From: Caulobacter sp. S45
GTDB taxonomy: Bacteria; Pseudomonadota; Alphaproteobacteria; Caulobacterales; Caulobacteraceae
DNA length: 64,000 bases
Assembly (NCBI RefSeq): GCF_009765965.1
Contig: NZ_LMUL01000014.1
Span: 644,815-708,814 of the forward strand
Reading direction: 5' to 3'
The position numbers were made by a program, and so were the translations under genes. Under the pieces are notes generated by a model that saw only the letters and a program-made list of their open reading frames with translations, searched no databases and was not told the DNA's origin. This document shows, piece by piece, positions 19,197 through 26,659 of the stretch; within the stretch, counting starts at the first letter, position 1, and the number at the start of each line of letters is the position of its first letter.

Positions 19197-19221
19197 GGAA
19201 CGCATGTCCCGCCTTGGTGTT
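19197..19221 (+). promoter_or_regulatory. EcfG-like general stress promoter
   Basis: GGAAC at 19197-19201 is followed, after exactly 16 bases, by TGTT at 19218-19221. The alphaproteobacterial general-stress sigma factor EcfG recognises GGAAC-N16/17-(C/t)GTT. The element is 58 bases upstream of the acidic-protein gene. The first base of the -10 box differs from consensus. Confidence 0.45.
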
Positions 19222-19279
19222 GATTTCAGAGAGCCATCCGGGTCCGCGACCAGGATCGAATTCTGCGGGAGATGTTTTC

Positions 19280-19729
19280 ATGGTCGATCTCACTGACGCC
19301 GACACGGACGGCGGCGACGCCCAGGACGTGGCCGAGGTTTTCGATGAAGACAACACCAATATCGAGTCCCGTCGCCAGGGCGGCCAGGAAGACGCCGAAC
19401 AGTTCGAGGACCTGCCGGACGTCTACGATTCGACCCGCGCCGATGGCGACGACTCGGAAGACGATGACGAGGACGACCAGGATTCCGAAGACGAGGACGA
19501 GGACCAAAGTCCCGATCCTCGCGACCGCGAAGACCGGGTCGAGGACGATCTCCCCGACGAGGGCGACATCGACGGTCTGGAACGCGCCGATCCGGACGAG
19601 GTCGAACTGCAATACGCCGGGGACCTGACCGATGTCGCCGACAGCGGCTCCAGCACGGCGGATATGGAATCGGACACCCTATCCGACGACGACCTCCGAG
19701 AGCTCCACTACCAGGACAAGGCCTCATGA
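19280..19729 (+). CDS. Highly acidic, probably disordered protein
   Basis: A 149-residue protein made almost entirely of Asp, Glu, Ser, Gln and Arg (for example DDSEDDDEDDQDSEDEDEDQS, residues about 56-76). There is no hydrophobic core and no recognisable domain, so it is likely intrinsically disordered and very negatively charged. The ATG at 19280 has GGGAG nine bases upstream. Its stop overlaps the start of a second small charged gene by four bases. An EcfG-like promoter lies in front. Similar short acidic proteins occur in stress regulons of alphaproteobacteria; that role here is inference. Confidence 0.75.
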   Translation: MVDLTDADTDGGDAQDVAEVFDEDNTNIESRRQGGQEDAEQFEDLPDVYDSTRADGDDSEDDDEDDQDSEDEDEDQSPDPRDREDRVEDDLPDEGDIDGLERADPDEVELQYAGDLTDVADSGSSTADMESDTLSDDDLRELHYQDKAS

Positions 19730-19905
19730 ATCCCGAAGACCGCCAACCGCCCCTGCCCGACGTCCAGGACGACGACTTCCCCACCGAAGCGGATCGTGAA
19801 GCGCGCAAGAAGGCCGATCGTCAGCGCCACGACGAGCGGCTCGACGAGGGGGTGGAAGAGACATTCCCCGCGTCCGACCCAGTCGCTGTGAAGCATATCT
19901 CCTGA
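19726..19905 (+). CDS. Small protein with LDEGVEETFPASDP motif (59 residues)
   Basis: A 59-residue ORF that starts inside the stop of the acidic-protein gene (ATGA overlap) and ends at TGA 19903-19905. Its C-terminal part, RLDEGVEETFPASDPVAVKHIS, carries the EETFPASDP motif found in many small uncharacterised proteobacterial proteins. The rest is very hydrophilic (EADREARKKADRQRHDE). Overlap, motif and codon usage support a real gene although it is below the usual size cut-off. Function unknown; co-expression with the acidic protein is likely. Confidence 0.8.
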   Translation: MNPEDRQPPLPDVQDDDFPTEADREARKKADRQRHDERLDEGVEETFPASDPVAVKHIS

Positions 19906-19999
19906 TCGGGAATCCAGGCGCGCGCCGACACGCCCAGACCGGCGACCATAGCCGCCCCCTCCCCCGCGCCTCCAGGCCGCAAGCCCGACCGTTTCCAAC

Positions 20000-20033
20000 C
20001 TGCATGCCCCTGTTCTAAACCAGGGGCATGCAG
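20000..20033 (+). promoter_or_regulatory. Perfect 13-bp hairpin covering the start codon of the oxygenase gene
   Basis: CTGCATGCCCCTG (20000-20012) and CAGGGGCATGCAG (20021-20033) are perfect inverted repeats with an eight-base loop. The ATG of the downstream oxygenase gene (20028-20030) and the only AGGGG-like site lie in the 3' arm, so the RNA hairpin would hide the initiation region. Confidence 0.6.
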
Positions 20034-21128
20034 CCGCCCGTCGTCACCATTCCCCGCTCCAAACGCGAACGCGAAGCCCTGGCCGCGGCCGCCGCACAGT
20101 TCGCCCTCGCCCAGCAGCTCGACGCCGAAGGACGCCATGACGAGGCGGTCATCGCCCTGCGTACGGCCTCGGATGGAGACCACGTCCCGGCCATGACCTT
20201 CCTGGCCGGACGGCTGCTCACCGGGCGCGGCGCGCCGCATGATCCGGCGCAGGGCGTTCCTCTCCTGGCGCGCGCGGCCCAGGCGGGCGGCGCGGACGCC
20301 AACGCCATGATGGCCACGCTGGCCGGCGCGGGCGCGGGCATGCGCCAGGACTGGAACGTGGCGCTCGGCTATCTGCAGCGCGCCGCGCAGCTCGGTTCGG
20401 AGCGCGCCCAGGGCCAACTGCGGGTGCTCGCCGGCCTGATCGGCAAGTCGGACCTGGGCCCCGAGGGCTGGGAACAGGCCCGTCGGCAGGTCAACCTCGC
20501 CGCCTGGATCACCTCCCCGCCCAAACGCGTGCTCGCCGAGCAGCCTCGGCTACGGGTCGTGGAAGGGTTCGCGCCGGCCCTGGCCTGCGACTGGCTGATC
20601 AGCCGCGCCCGCATCCTCATCCGCCCCGCCACCGTCTACGATCCCGAGACGGGCGGCCCGCGCCAGGAGAGCGCTCGCAGCAACAGCGCGGCGGAGTTCG
20701 ACATCGTCCAGGCCGACCTGGTGCTGATGCTGTTGCGGGAGCGGATCGCTGCGGCGACCCGCCTGTCCACCCTGGCGATGGAGCCGGTCCAGGTGCTGCA
20801 CTATGCGGTCGGCCAACAGTTCGCCCCGCACTTCGACTTCATGGACCTGGCGGTTGAAGGCTACGCCCGCGACGCCGCCGTGCGCGGGCAGCGGATCGCC
20901 ACCTTCCTGCTGTATCTGAACGACGACTATGAAGGCGGGGAGACCACCTTTCCCCGCATCGGCCTGCAGCATCGCGGCCGCAAGGGCGACGCCTTCTTCT
21001 TCGCCAACGTGGACGCAGAGAACCGTCCCGATCGGCTGACGCTCCATGCGGGCGCGCCGCCGACCGCGGGCGAGAAGTGGGTCTTGTCGCAGTGGATTCG
21101 GGACCGGGCTCCGGCGCCGATGACTTAA
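20028..21128 (+). CDS. 2-oxoglutarate/Fe(II) oxygenase, prolyl 4-hydroxylase-like, with Sel1-type repeats
   Basis: A 366-residue protein. The N-terminal half contains helical TPR/Sel1-like repeats (DHVPAMTFLAGRLLTGRG, DANAMMATLAGAGAG, WNVALGYLQRAAQLGSERA). The C-terminal half is a P4H-type double-stranded beta-helix. It has the iron ligands H and D in FAPHFDFMD, a GGETTFPRIGLQ motif, and the distal His in LTLHAGAPPTAGEKWVLSQWIRDR, which also carries the 2-oxoglutarate-binding Lys. It probably hydroxylates a protein side chain; the repeats may bind the target. The start codon lies within a strong hairpin. Confidence 0.88.
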   Translation: MQPPVVTIPRSKREREALAAAAAQFALAQQLDAEGRHDEAVIALRTASDGDHVPAMTFLAGRLLTGRGAPHDPAQGVPLLARAAQAGGADANAMMATLAGAGAGMRQDWNVALGYLQRAAQLGSERAQGQLRVLAGLIGKSDLGPEGWEQARRQVNLAAWITSPPKRVLAEQPRLRVVEGFAPALACDWLISRARILIRPATVYDPETGGPRQESARSNSAAEFDIVQADLVLMLLRERIAAATRLSTLAMEPVQVLHYAVGQQFAPHFDFMDLAVEGYARDAAVRGQRIATFLLYLNDDYEGGETTFPRIGLQHRGRKGDAFFFANVDAENRPDRLTLHAGAPPTAGEKWVLSQWIRDRAPAPMT

Positions 21129-21192
21129 CGCGAATTCACTGGACCTTCGGCCGGGTCGCGGCGAGCCTACCTGGGGACGTTCGGGAGAATAG

Positions 21193-21996
21193 ATGATGCG
21201 ACGCTCTGGATTGACGCTGGTCCTGGCGACCACGGCCCTAGCCGGCCTCGCCGCCTGCCACCCGGTCGAGCACAGGAACCCCGGGGCGAGGATATTCGCC
21301 GAACGCCCCTACAAGGTCGGCGACCGGCTGGACTGTCCGAGTACGGTCGAAGAGCTGACGCGCACCGCCCAGGCGGCGGACGGGCGCAGCTGCCAGTACA
21401 GCGGGCCGCGCGACGAGCTTGTAGACCTGACCCTGACCGCTCTGAACGGACGCGATCCGACCGCTGTGCTCGCGGATACGCAAAAGGGCCTGGAAGGCTA
21501 TATCGGCGCGCCAACTGGGGGCGCCGGTACGTCGGGCGCGTCGCCCTCCAAGCCTGATGGAAACAAAATTTCCGTCCACACCGGCGACGGCGACGGCGAC
21601 GATCACGCCAAAATCGATCTTCCCGGCATCCATATCGACGCCGACAACGGCAAGGCCAGCGTGAGGCTTCCTGGGTTGACGGTGAACGCGAATAACGGGG
21701 ACGCTCATGTCCGCACCGGTTGGGGCCCCTACAAGAACATGCAGGTGGACGCCCACGACGGCGGCGCCGAAATCCACGCCGGGGACGTGACCGACGCGGG
21801 CGCCAAGCTGTTCTACCTGCTGGCCTCCGACACGCCGGGTCCCGACGGCTACCGCTCCGTCGGCTACATGGCCCGCGGGCCCCGCTCGGGCCCGCTGGTG
21901 GTGGCGGTGTTCAAGGAGAAGGCCGTGGAGCGAGACCATAGCCGCCTGGCCGCAAGCGGAATCGACGCGCTGGTGCGGCTGAACGTGCGGCACTGA
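21193..21996 (+). CDS. Putative lipoprotein with repeated beta-strand motifs
   Basis: A 267-residue protein with a lipoprotein signal peptide (LVLATTALAGLAAC, lipobox LAAC, lipid Cys about residue 22). The middle part repeats a short motif: KIDLPGIHIDADNG, ASVRLPGLTVNANNG and MQVDAHDGGAEIHAG, suggesting stacked beta-strands. A Gly/Ser/Asp-rich linker precedes it. The C-terminal part (YRSVGYMARGPRSGPLVVAVFK) is globular. No named family is recognised. It converges with dnaX (22 bases between stops). Confidence 0.78.
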   Translation: MMRRSGLTLVLATTALAGLAACHPVEHRNPGARIFAERPYKVGDRLDCPSTVEELTRTAQAADGRSCQYSGPRDELVDLTLTALNGRDPTAVLADTQKGLEGYIGAPTGGAGTSGASPSKPDGNKISVHTGDGDGDDHAKIDLPGIHIDADNGKASVRLPGLTVNANNGDAHVRTGWGPYKNMQVDAHDGGAEIHAGDVTDAGAKLFYLLASDTPGPDGYRSVGYMARGPRSGPLVVAVFKEKAVERDHSRLAASGIDALVRLNVRH

Positions 21997-22018
21997 GCGC
22001 CTTTCAGCGAAGGACGGA

Positions 22019-23848
22019 TCAGTCGTCCTGCGCATCCTCGTCGGGCGCGGGTTCCACGGCCTCGACGATCGGCTTGAAGGTCATGTTCACGATCTCGACG
22101 CCGGGAAAGGCGTCGAGCATGGCGACCACGAAGGGATCGGCTGTCACCTTGGCGCGGGCAGCGTCCTGGGCGCGACGCTCTTTCTCGTAGGCGGTTTCGC
22201 CGCCGCCGACCTGCAAGTCCATCATCCAGCGCTGGCCGGTCCATTCGCGCAGCTTGGCCGACAGGCGCTGGGACAGGTTGGCCGGCGCGCCGGGCGCGGG
22301 CTCGAAACTGATCACGCCCGGCTTGAAATCGACCAGGCGCACATAGCGCTGCACATCCATCATCAGCGTCACGTCGCGACGGGCGTCGATCAGCTTCACC
22401 ACGTCTTCGAAGGTCTGCAGCATGACCGCCGCCTCGGGCTGGGTCACGGCTCTCACGCTGGGCTGGGCGCCGCCATACTGCCCGCCTCCGCCAGCCACGG
22501 CCCTCAAACCGCCACCTGAAGGCGCAGGGCTGGACGAGCCGCCCACAGGCGCGCCGCCACCGATCCCTTCGCCGCGCTGGATCGCCTTGAGCGCCTCTTC
22601 GGGTCCGGGCAGGTCGGCGGCGTAGCAGAGCCGGATCAGCGCCATCTCGGCGGCCGCCGCCGGCTGGGGCGCGCGACGCACCTCCTCGTGGGCCTTCAGC
22701 AGCATCTGCCAGACCCGCGACAGGGCGCCGGCCGACATCTGGGCGCCCACCGCCGCCAGCCGCGCCGCCTGCTCGCTCGGCAGGCCCAGAGCGTCGGGAC
22801 CGAGCGTCCGGGCCACCGCCGAGCCGTGGGCGTGCTCCAGCAGGTCGAGCATGACCTGGGCCGGATCGGCGCCGAAGCCGTACAGCGTACGGAAACCTTG
22901 CAGGGCGTCGGCCGCCTTGCCGTGCATAGCCGCCTCGAACAGGGCGATGGTCTGGCCCCGGTCGGCCAGGCCCAGCATGTCGCGCACGACAGCGGTCGTG
23001 ACCAGCTCGCCGCGCTCGGCCTGGACCATGGCCTGGTCGAGCAGGGACTGGCCGTCGCGCACCGAACCTTCGGCGGCCCGGGCAATCAATGCCAGGGCCT
23101 CGGGCTCGATCCGCGCGCCCTCGATCTCGCAGATACGCGCTAGGTTCGGACCCAGCACATCGGGCTCGACGCGGCGCAGGTCGAAGCGCTGGCAACGGGA
23201 CAGGATGGTCACCGGCACCTTGCGGATCTCGGTGGTGGCGAAGATGAACTTGGCGTGGGGCGGCGGCTCCTCCAGCGTCTTCAGCAGCGCGTTGAACGCC
23301 GCCGTCGACAGCATGTGGACTTCGTCGATGACGTAGACCTTGTAGCGCGCCTCCACCGGCGCGTAGCGGACCCCATCCAGCAGTTCCCGCATCTCGTCGA
23401 CCTTGGTGCGCGAGGCGGCGTCCAGCTCCAGCACGTCCATGTGCCGGCCCTCGATGATGGCGCGGCAATGCACGCCATCCACCGACAGGTCGATGGTAGG
23501 TTGGTGGATGGTCTCGGATTCGTAATTCAGCGCGCGGGCCAGCAGGCGCGCGGTGGTGGTCTTGCCCACGCCCCGCACGCCGGTGAGCATATAGGCGTGG
23601 GCGATGCGGCCCGAGGTGAAGGCGTTGCCAAGCGTGCGGACCATGGCCTCCTGGCCGATCAGGTCCTCGAACCTGCGCGGGCGGTACTTGCGCGCCAGCA
23701 CCTGGTAGGCGGGCGAGTTCGCCGGCATGGCCACGGGCGCAGGCGGCGCGGGGACGGGCGCAGGTGCGCCGCCGAACATATCGGAGGTGTCCGGATCGCG
23801 CTCGATCGGGTCGAGGTCCGTGTCCAGATCGAGATCAGCGTCGGTCAT
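22019..23848 (-). CDS. dnaX: DNA polymerase III subunits gamma and tau
   Basis: A 609-residue clamp-loader ATPase. Walker A is GVRGVGKTTTARLL, Walker B with DExx is VYVIDEVHMLS, the SRC arginine-finger motif is TILSRCQRFDLRR, and the sensor region is SVRDGQSLLDQAM. Only one Cys remains of the usual zinc module (DGVHCRAIIEG), as I recall for other alphaproteobacterial DnaX. A Gly/Pro/Ser linker and a tau-type C-terminal domain follow. The ATG at 23848 is preferred; an upstream TTG (23875) is unlikely. The SRP RNA gene lies just upstream on the same strand. Confidence 0.95.
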   Translation of the reverse strand: MTDADLDLDTDLDPIERDPDTSDMFGGAPAPVPAPPAPVAMPANSPAYQVLARKYRPRRFEDLIGQEAMVRTLGNAFTSGRIAHAYMLTGVRGVGKTTTARLLARALNYESETIHQPTIDLSVDGVHCRAIIEGRHMDVLELDAASRTKVDEMRELLDGVRYAPVEARYKVYVIDEVHMLSTAAFNALLKTLEEPPPHAKFIFATTEIRKVPVTILSRCQRFDLRRVEPDVLGPNLARICEIEGARIEPEALALIARAAEGSVRDGQSLLDQAMVQAERGELVTTAVVRDMLGLADRGQTIALFEAAMHGKAADALQGFRTLYGFGADPAQVMLDLLEHAHGSAVARTLGPDALGLPSEQAARLAAVGAQMSAGALSRVWQMLLKAHEEVRRAPQPAAAAEMALIRLCYAADLPGPEEALKAIQRGEGIGGGAPVGGSSSPAPSGGGLRAVAGGGGQYGGAQPSVRAVTQPEAAVMLQTFEDVVKLIDARRDVTLMMDVQRYVRLVDFKPGVISFEPAPGAPANLSQRLSAKLREWTGQRWMMDLQVGGGETAYEKERRAQDAARAKVTADPFVVAMLDAFPGVEIVNMTFKPIVEAVEPAPDEDAQDD

Positions 23849-23983
23849 CGCTGGGGGTCCCCGGGTCTTGGACAAGCTCAGGCGTGAGCTGCGAGAACCC
23901 TACCACCTATCGCGACGACCTCTCATCCGGCCTCGTCGTGAACCTGTCCAGCTGCGGGACCGTCGCACGGCGGCGAAGAGAAG

Positions 23984-24083
23984 GTGGAGACTGGACAGCG
24001 ACCCGAAACGTGACTCGTTACGGCTGCTTCCTTCCGGACCTGACCGGGTTGGCGAGGGTTCCGCCCGCCGCCCAGCCTCCGCC
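23984..24083 (-). ncRNA. ffs: Signal recognition particle RNA (4.5S-like)
   Basis: The minus strand carries the SRP RNA core: GGTCAGGTCCGGAAGGAAGC, the universally conserved helix 8 region with the GGAA tetraloop and the Ffh-binding bulge, followed by AGCC. The ends pair over at least 15 positions (GGAGGCTGGGCGGCG with CGCTGTCCAGTCTCC, counting G-U), closing a rod of about 100 nt. It pairs with Ffh to target membrane proteins. Placement directly upstream of dnaX agrees with other Caulobacterales. Ends are approximate to a few bases. Confidence 0.93.
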
Positions 24084-24086
24084 CTT

Positions 24087-24115
24087 AATATCGCGTGACG
24101 GAGGCGGCCGCGCAA
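24087..24115 (-). promoter_or_regulatory. Candidate promoter of the SRP RNA gene
   Basis: On the minus strand TTGCGC (24115-24110) and GATATT (24092-24087) are separated by 17 bases. A start site near 24080 would coincide with the first base of the paired 5' end of the SRP RNA. Confidence 0.55.
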
Positions 24116-24173
24116 GGGACCTCGACGCTGTAAGGCCTTGGCGCGAACGAGCCAGGCCGCCATAAATCCCCCC

Positions 24174-25106
24174 ATGCCCCTGTCCGCCGCCCTCAACACC
24201 TTCGCCGGCAATCCGCTGGATCGCGCCAGCTATCGCCGGGTCGATCCGGAATGGATCGCCGCGCGCCGAGCTGACGACACCACCCTGGTGGCGGTGTTCT
24301 GGAACGGCCTGCCACTGGTGAAAAATGTCGGCGATCAGGGCGCGCGCCTGAGTTTCATCGGTGCGCCCATGGCCGAAGCCATCGCCGAAAGCGAGGCCCG
24401 CTGGGTGTTCCTGGGGCTCGACGCCGAGGAGATGGCCGTGTTCGCCATCGACCTGGACGGCTCGGCCGATCCGACCGCCAGTGCGTTGCTGGGCCATGGC
24501 CAGTTCGGCCAACTGCGCGAACTGGCTCCCCAGCTTCCCGCCCAGGAAGCCGCGATGGCGGCGACAGGACGGGCGGTGTTCGAATGGGCGCGGCGAGCGC
24601 GGTTCTGCGGCGCCTGCGGCAATCCGACCGAGCCGGCCGAGGGCGGCTGGAAGCGCGTCTGCACCGTCTGCGCCCACCAGCACTTTCCCCGCACCGACCC
24701 GGTGGTGATCATGTTGCCGACCCAGGGCGAGCGCTGCCTGCTCGGTCGCCAGGCCGCGTGGCCGCCCGGGCGTTTCTCGGCCCTCGCGGGTTTCATGGAG
24801 CCGGGCGAGACCATCGAGGAGGCCTGCGCGCGCGAGATCGCGGAAGAGGCGCGGTTAGAGACCCTATCGGTCCGCTATCATTCCAGCCAACCCTGGCCGT
24901 TCCCCGCCAACCTGATGATCGGCCTGTTCGCCGAGGTCGCACCCGGCGACGGCGCACCCGACCAGACCGAACTCGAAGCCGTCCGCTGGTTCACCCGTCC
25001 GGAGATCATGGAGGTTCTCGCCGGCCGCCACGAGGTGAAGCCGCCTCCACCCTCCGCCATCGCCCACACCCTGATCCGGGCCTGGGCCGAAGGGTCGGCC
25101 GGCTAG
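24174..25106 (+). CDS. nudC: NAD(+) diphosphatase NudC
   Basis: A 310-residue Nudix enzyme that cleaves NAD(H) and, in studied homologues, removes NAD caps from RNA. The zinc site is two Cys pairs in FCGACGN and VCTVCAHQHFPRTDPVVI. The Nudix box is GFMEPGETIEEACAREIAEEARL: the catalytic glutamates are kept but the usual Gly near its end is Arg. The NudC-specific SQPWPFPANLMIG is intact. ATG 24174 has no clear Shine-Dalgarno site and could be near-leaderless. The 3' end overlaps the convergent DUF983 gene by four bases. Confidence 0.94.
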   Translation: MPLSAALNTFAGNPLDRASYRRVDPEWIAARRADDTTLVAVFWNGLPLVKNVGDQGARLSFIGAPMAEAIAESEARWVFLGLDAEEMAVFAIDLDGSADPTASALLGHGQFGQLRELAPQLPAQEAAMAATGRAVFEWARRARFCGACGNPTEPAEGGWKRVCTVCAHQHFPRTDPVVIMLPTQGERCLLGRQAAWPPGRFSALAGFMEPGETIEEACAREIAEEARLETLSVRYHSSQPWPFPANLMIGLFAEVAPGDGAPDQTELEAVRWFTRPEIMEVLAGRHEVKPPPPSAIAHTLIRAWAEGSAG

Positions 25107-25531
25107 GCTGGAGGCGGGGCGCCGCCGGCAGACAGGTCCACAACCGCCGACTTGCGCACGGCCTGCGCCCACTGCACCCCGATCACCGCGCCCTTGACCC
25201 GGGGCAGCAGCAACAGCGTCAGCACGGCGAGGAAGGGCAGCGTCGTGCCCACCACCCACCAGACCGGCGCCTTCCAGATGAAGGGGAAGAATAGCAGCGG
25301 CCCGACCGCGATGTGGCCCACGATCAGGATGGTGAAATAGGGTCCGGCGTCGTCGGCGCGGTACTGGCTGTTGTCGTGGCCGCAGACCAGGCACGTCGGC
25401 TCGATCTTCAGATAGCCCGCATACAGCGCGCCCTCGCCGCAGTTCGGACACCGACGCTTCAGCCCCCGGACCATCCCCTGGAGGAAACGGTTGGGTTCGG
25501 ACTGCAGAGCGGGGGAAAGGGGCTCGGACAT
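25103..25531 (-). CDS. DUF983 family membrane protein
   Basis: A 142-residue protein of the DUF983 family. An N-terminal zinc-ribbon-like element (RRCPNCGEGALYAGYLKIEPTCLVCG, two CxxC pairs) precedes two transmembrane helices (PYFTILIVGHIAVGPLLFF and WWVVGTTLPFLAVLTLLLLP). Members are often found near cytochrome oxidase or Nudix genes; the function is not established. Convergent with nudC. Confidence 0.9.
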   Translation of the reverse strand: MSEPLSPALQSEPNRFLQGMVRGLKRRCPNCGEGALYAGYLKIEPTCLVCGHDNSQYRADDAGPYFTILIVGHIAVGPLLFFPFIWKAPVWWVVGTTLPFLAVLTLLLLPRVKGAVIGVQWAQAVRKSAVVDLSAGGAPPPA

Positions 25532-25610
25532 GGCCTGTTATAGGTGAGCATGACGCGCGGCAGCACAAGTGCGGCCGTTCAGCGAGGTTCAGATATCAAA
25601 ACCGGCGCGC

Positions 25611-25664
25611 CGGCTGGATTGGACGGTTTGTCCATGGGCAAACCGTCCAATGGGTCGCCAGCCG
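25611..25664 (+). promoter_or_regulatory. Long inverted repeat upstream of the Kdo hydroxylase gene
   Basis: Arms ATTGGACGGTTTG (25618-25630) and CAAACCGTCCAAT (25639-25651) are perfectly complementary. Between them lies TCCATGGG, itself almost self-complementary, so the whole 34-base block is a palindrome with one mismatched pair. Outer arms CGGCTGG (25611-25617) and CCAGCCG (25658-25664) extend it across a six-base bulge. It ends 59 bases before the gene and may be an RNA stem-loop or a protein-binding site. Confidence 0.6.
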
Positions 25665-25723
25665 ATTGCGGCGGCTTTCGATCCGTCCCCACACGCCCTA
25701 GATTGCGTCGGACAGGAGCGGAA

Positions 25724-26590
25724 ATGTTCGAGATTCTCGAGTTGCGGGGGCCGGTTGCGGCCAAGGCGGGCTCCAACCGGGCCGCTTCGGTGCTGGAAGC
25801 CGGAGGACTGGTGCTGTTCCCGGACATGGCGTTCGCCCTGGAGGCGGACGAACGTCCCCTGCTCGACCCCGCCATCTCCAACGGCAAGTCCAAGAATGTC
25901 AGCCTCGATCCCATCACCGGCCGCGTCGGCGGCGCCGACGTGGACGCCGAGGCGCAGGCAGCGCTGGGCCGGATGCTCACACGCTTCGCCGACTACGCCG
26001 AAACCTTGTTGGGCGAGCTCACGCCCCATTACGCGGGCGCCCTGCAACGTCGGCGCACCAGCTTCCGGCCCGGCGCCATCGAGAACCGCGCGCTGAGCCC
26101 GCGCAAGGACGACCGGCGTCTGCATACGGACGCCTTCCCCTCCAATCCCGTCCATGGCCGCCGCATCCTGCGCGTGTTCGCCAACGTCAATCCCACGGGC
26201 GAGGATCGCATCTGGGAAGTCGGCGAGGAGGACTTCCAAACCCTCGCCGTCCGCTATCGCGACCGGCTGGGCTCTCCGTCGCGCTCGGCGTGGCTGATGG
26301 AGCGACTGGGCCTGACAAAGGGCCGCCGCTCGGGATACGACGACGCCATGCTCCGACTGCACGACGCCGCCAAGCTCGACGACGGTTTCCAGAAGAGCGC
26401 GCCGAAGCGACGTATCGTGTTTCCCGCCGGCTGCATGTGGGTGGTCTACACCGACTCCGTCCTGCACGCCGCGCTCGCCGGCCAGCACGCGCTGGAGCAA
26501 ACCTTCCTGATGCCGCCCGAAGCGATGGAGACCGTCGCGCTATCGCCCCTGCGCGTGCTGGAACAGGTGGGCGGCCGCACGCTGCTCTGA
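25724..26590 (+). CDS. Kdo hydroxylase family protein (Fe(II)/2-oxoglutarate-dependent)
   Basis: A 288-residue protein resembling KdoO, the dioxygenase that converts Kdo to Ko in the lipopolysaccharide inner core. The characteristic block RLHTDAFPSNPVHGRRILRVFANVNP includes a likely HxD iron-binding pair (HTD). The distal region VYTDSVLHAALAGQHALEQTF carries the C-terminal His candidate. The N-terminus FEILELRGP also fits. ATG 25724 has AGGAG five bases upstream. A striking inverted repeat precedes the gene. Confidence 0.87.
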   Translation: MFEILELRGPVAAKAGSNRAASVLEAGGLVLFPDMAFALEADERPLLDPAISNGKSKNVSLDPITGRVGGADVDAEAQAALGRMLTRFADYAETLLGELTPHYAGALQRRRTSFRPGAIENRALSPRKDDRRLHTDAFPSNPVHGRRILRVFANVNPTGEDRIWEVGEEDFQTLAVRYRDRLGSPSRSAWLMERLGLTKGRRSGYDDAMLRLHDAAKLDDGFQKSAPKRRIVFPAGCMWVVYTDSVLHAALAGQHALEQTFLMPPEAMETVALSPLRVLEQVGGRTLL

Positions 26591-26603
26591 ACAAGGCGGG
26601 CAC

Positions 26604-26636
26604 GAAAAAGGCCCCGGAGGAATTCCCCTCGGGGCC
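26604..26636 (-). terminator. Rho-independent terminator of the MQPGA-repeat protein gene
   Basis: On the minus strand GGCCCCG and CGGGGCC pair around a short interior, followed directly by TTTTTC (26609-26604). It lies 24 bases after the stop of the minus-strand gene and between two convergent genes. Confidence 0.8.
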
Positions 26637-26659
26637 CGATCCTATCGCTGATTTGCGAT

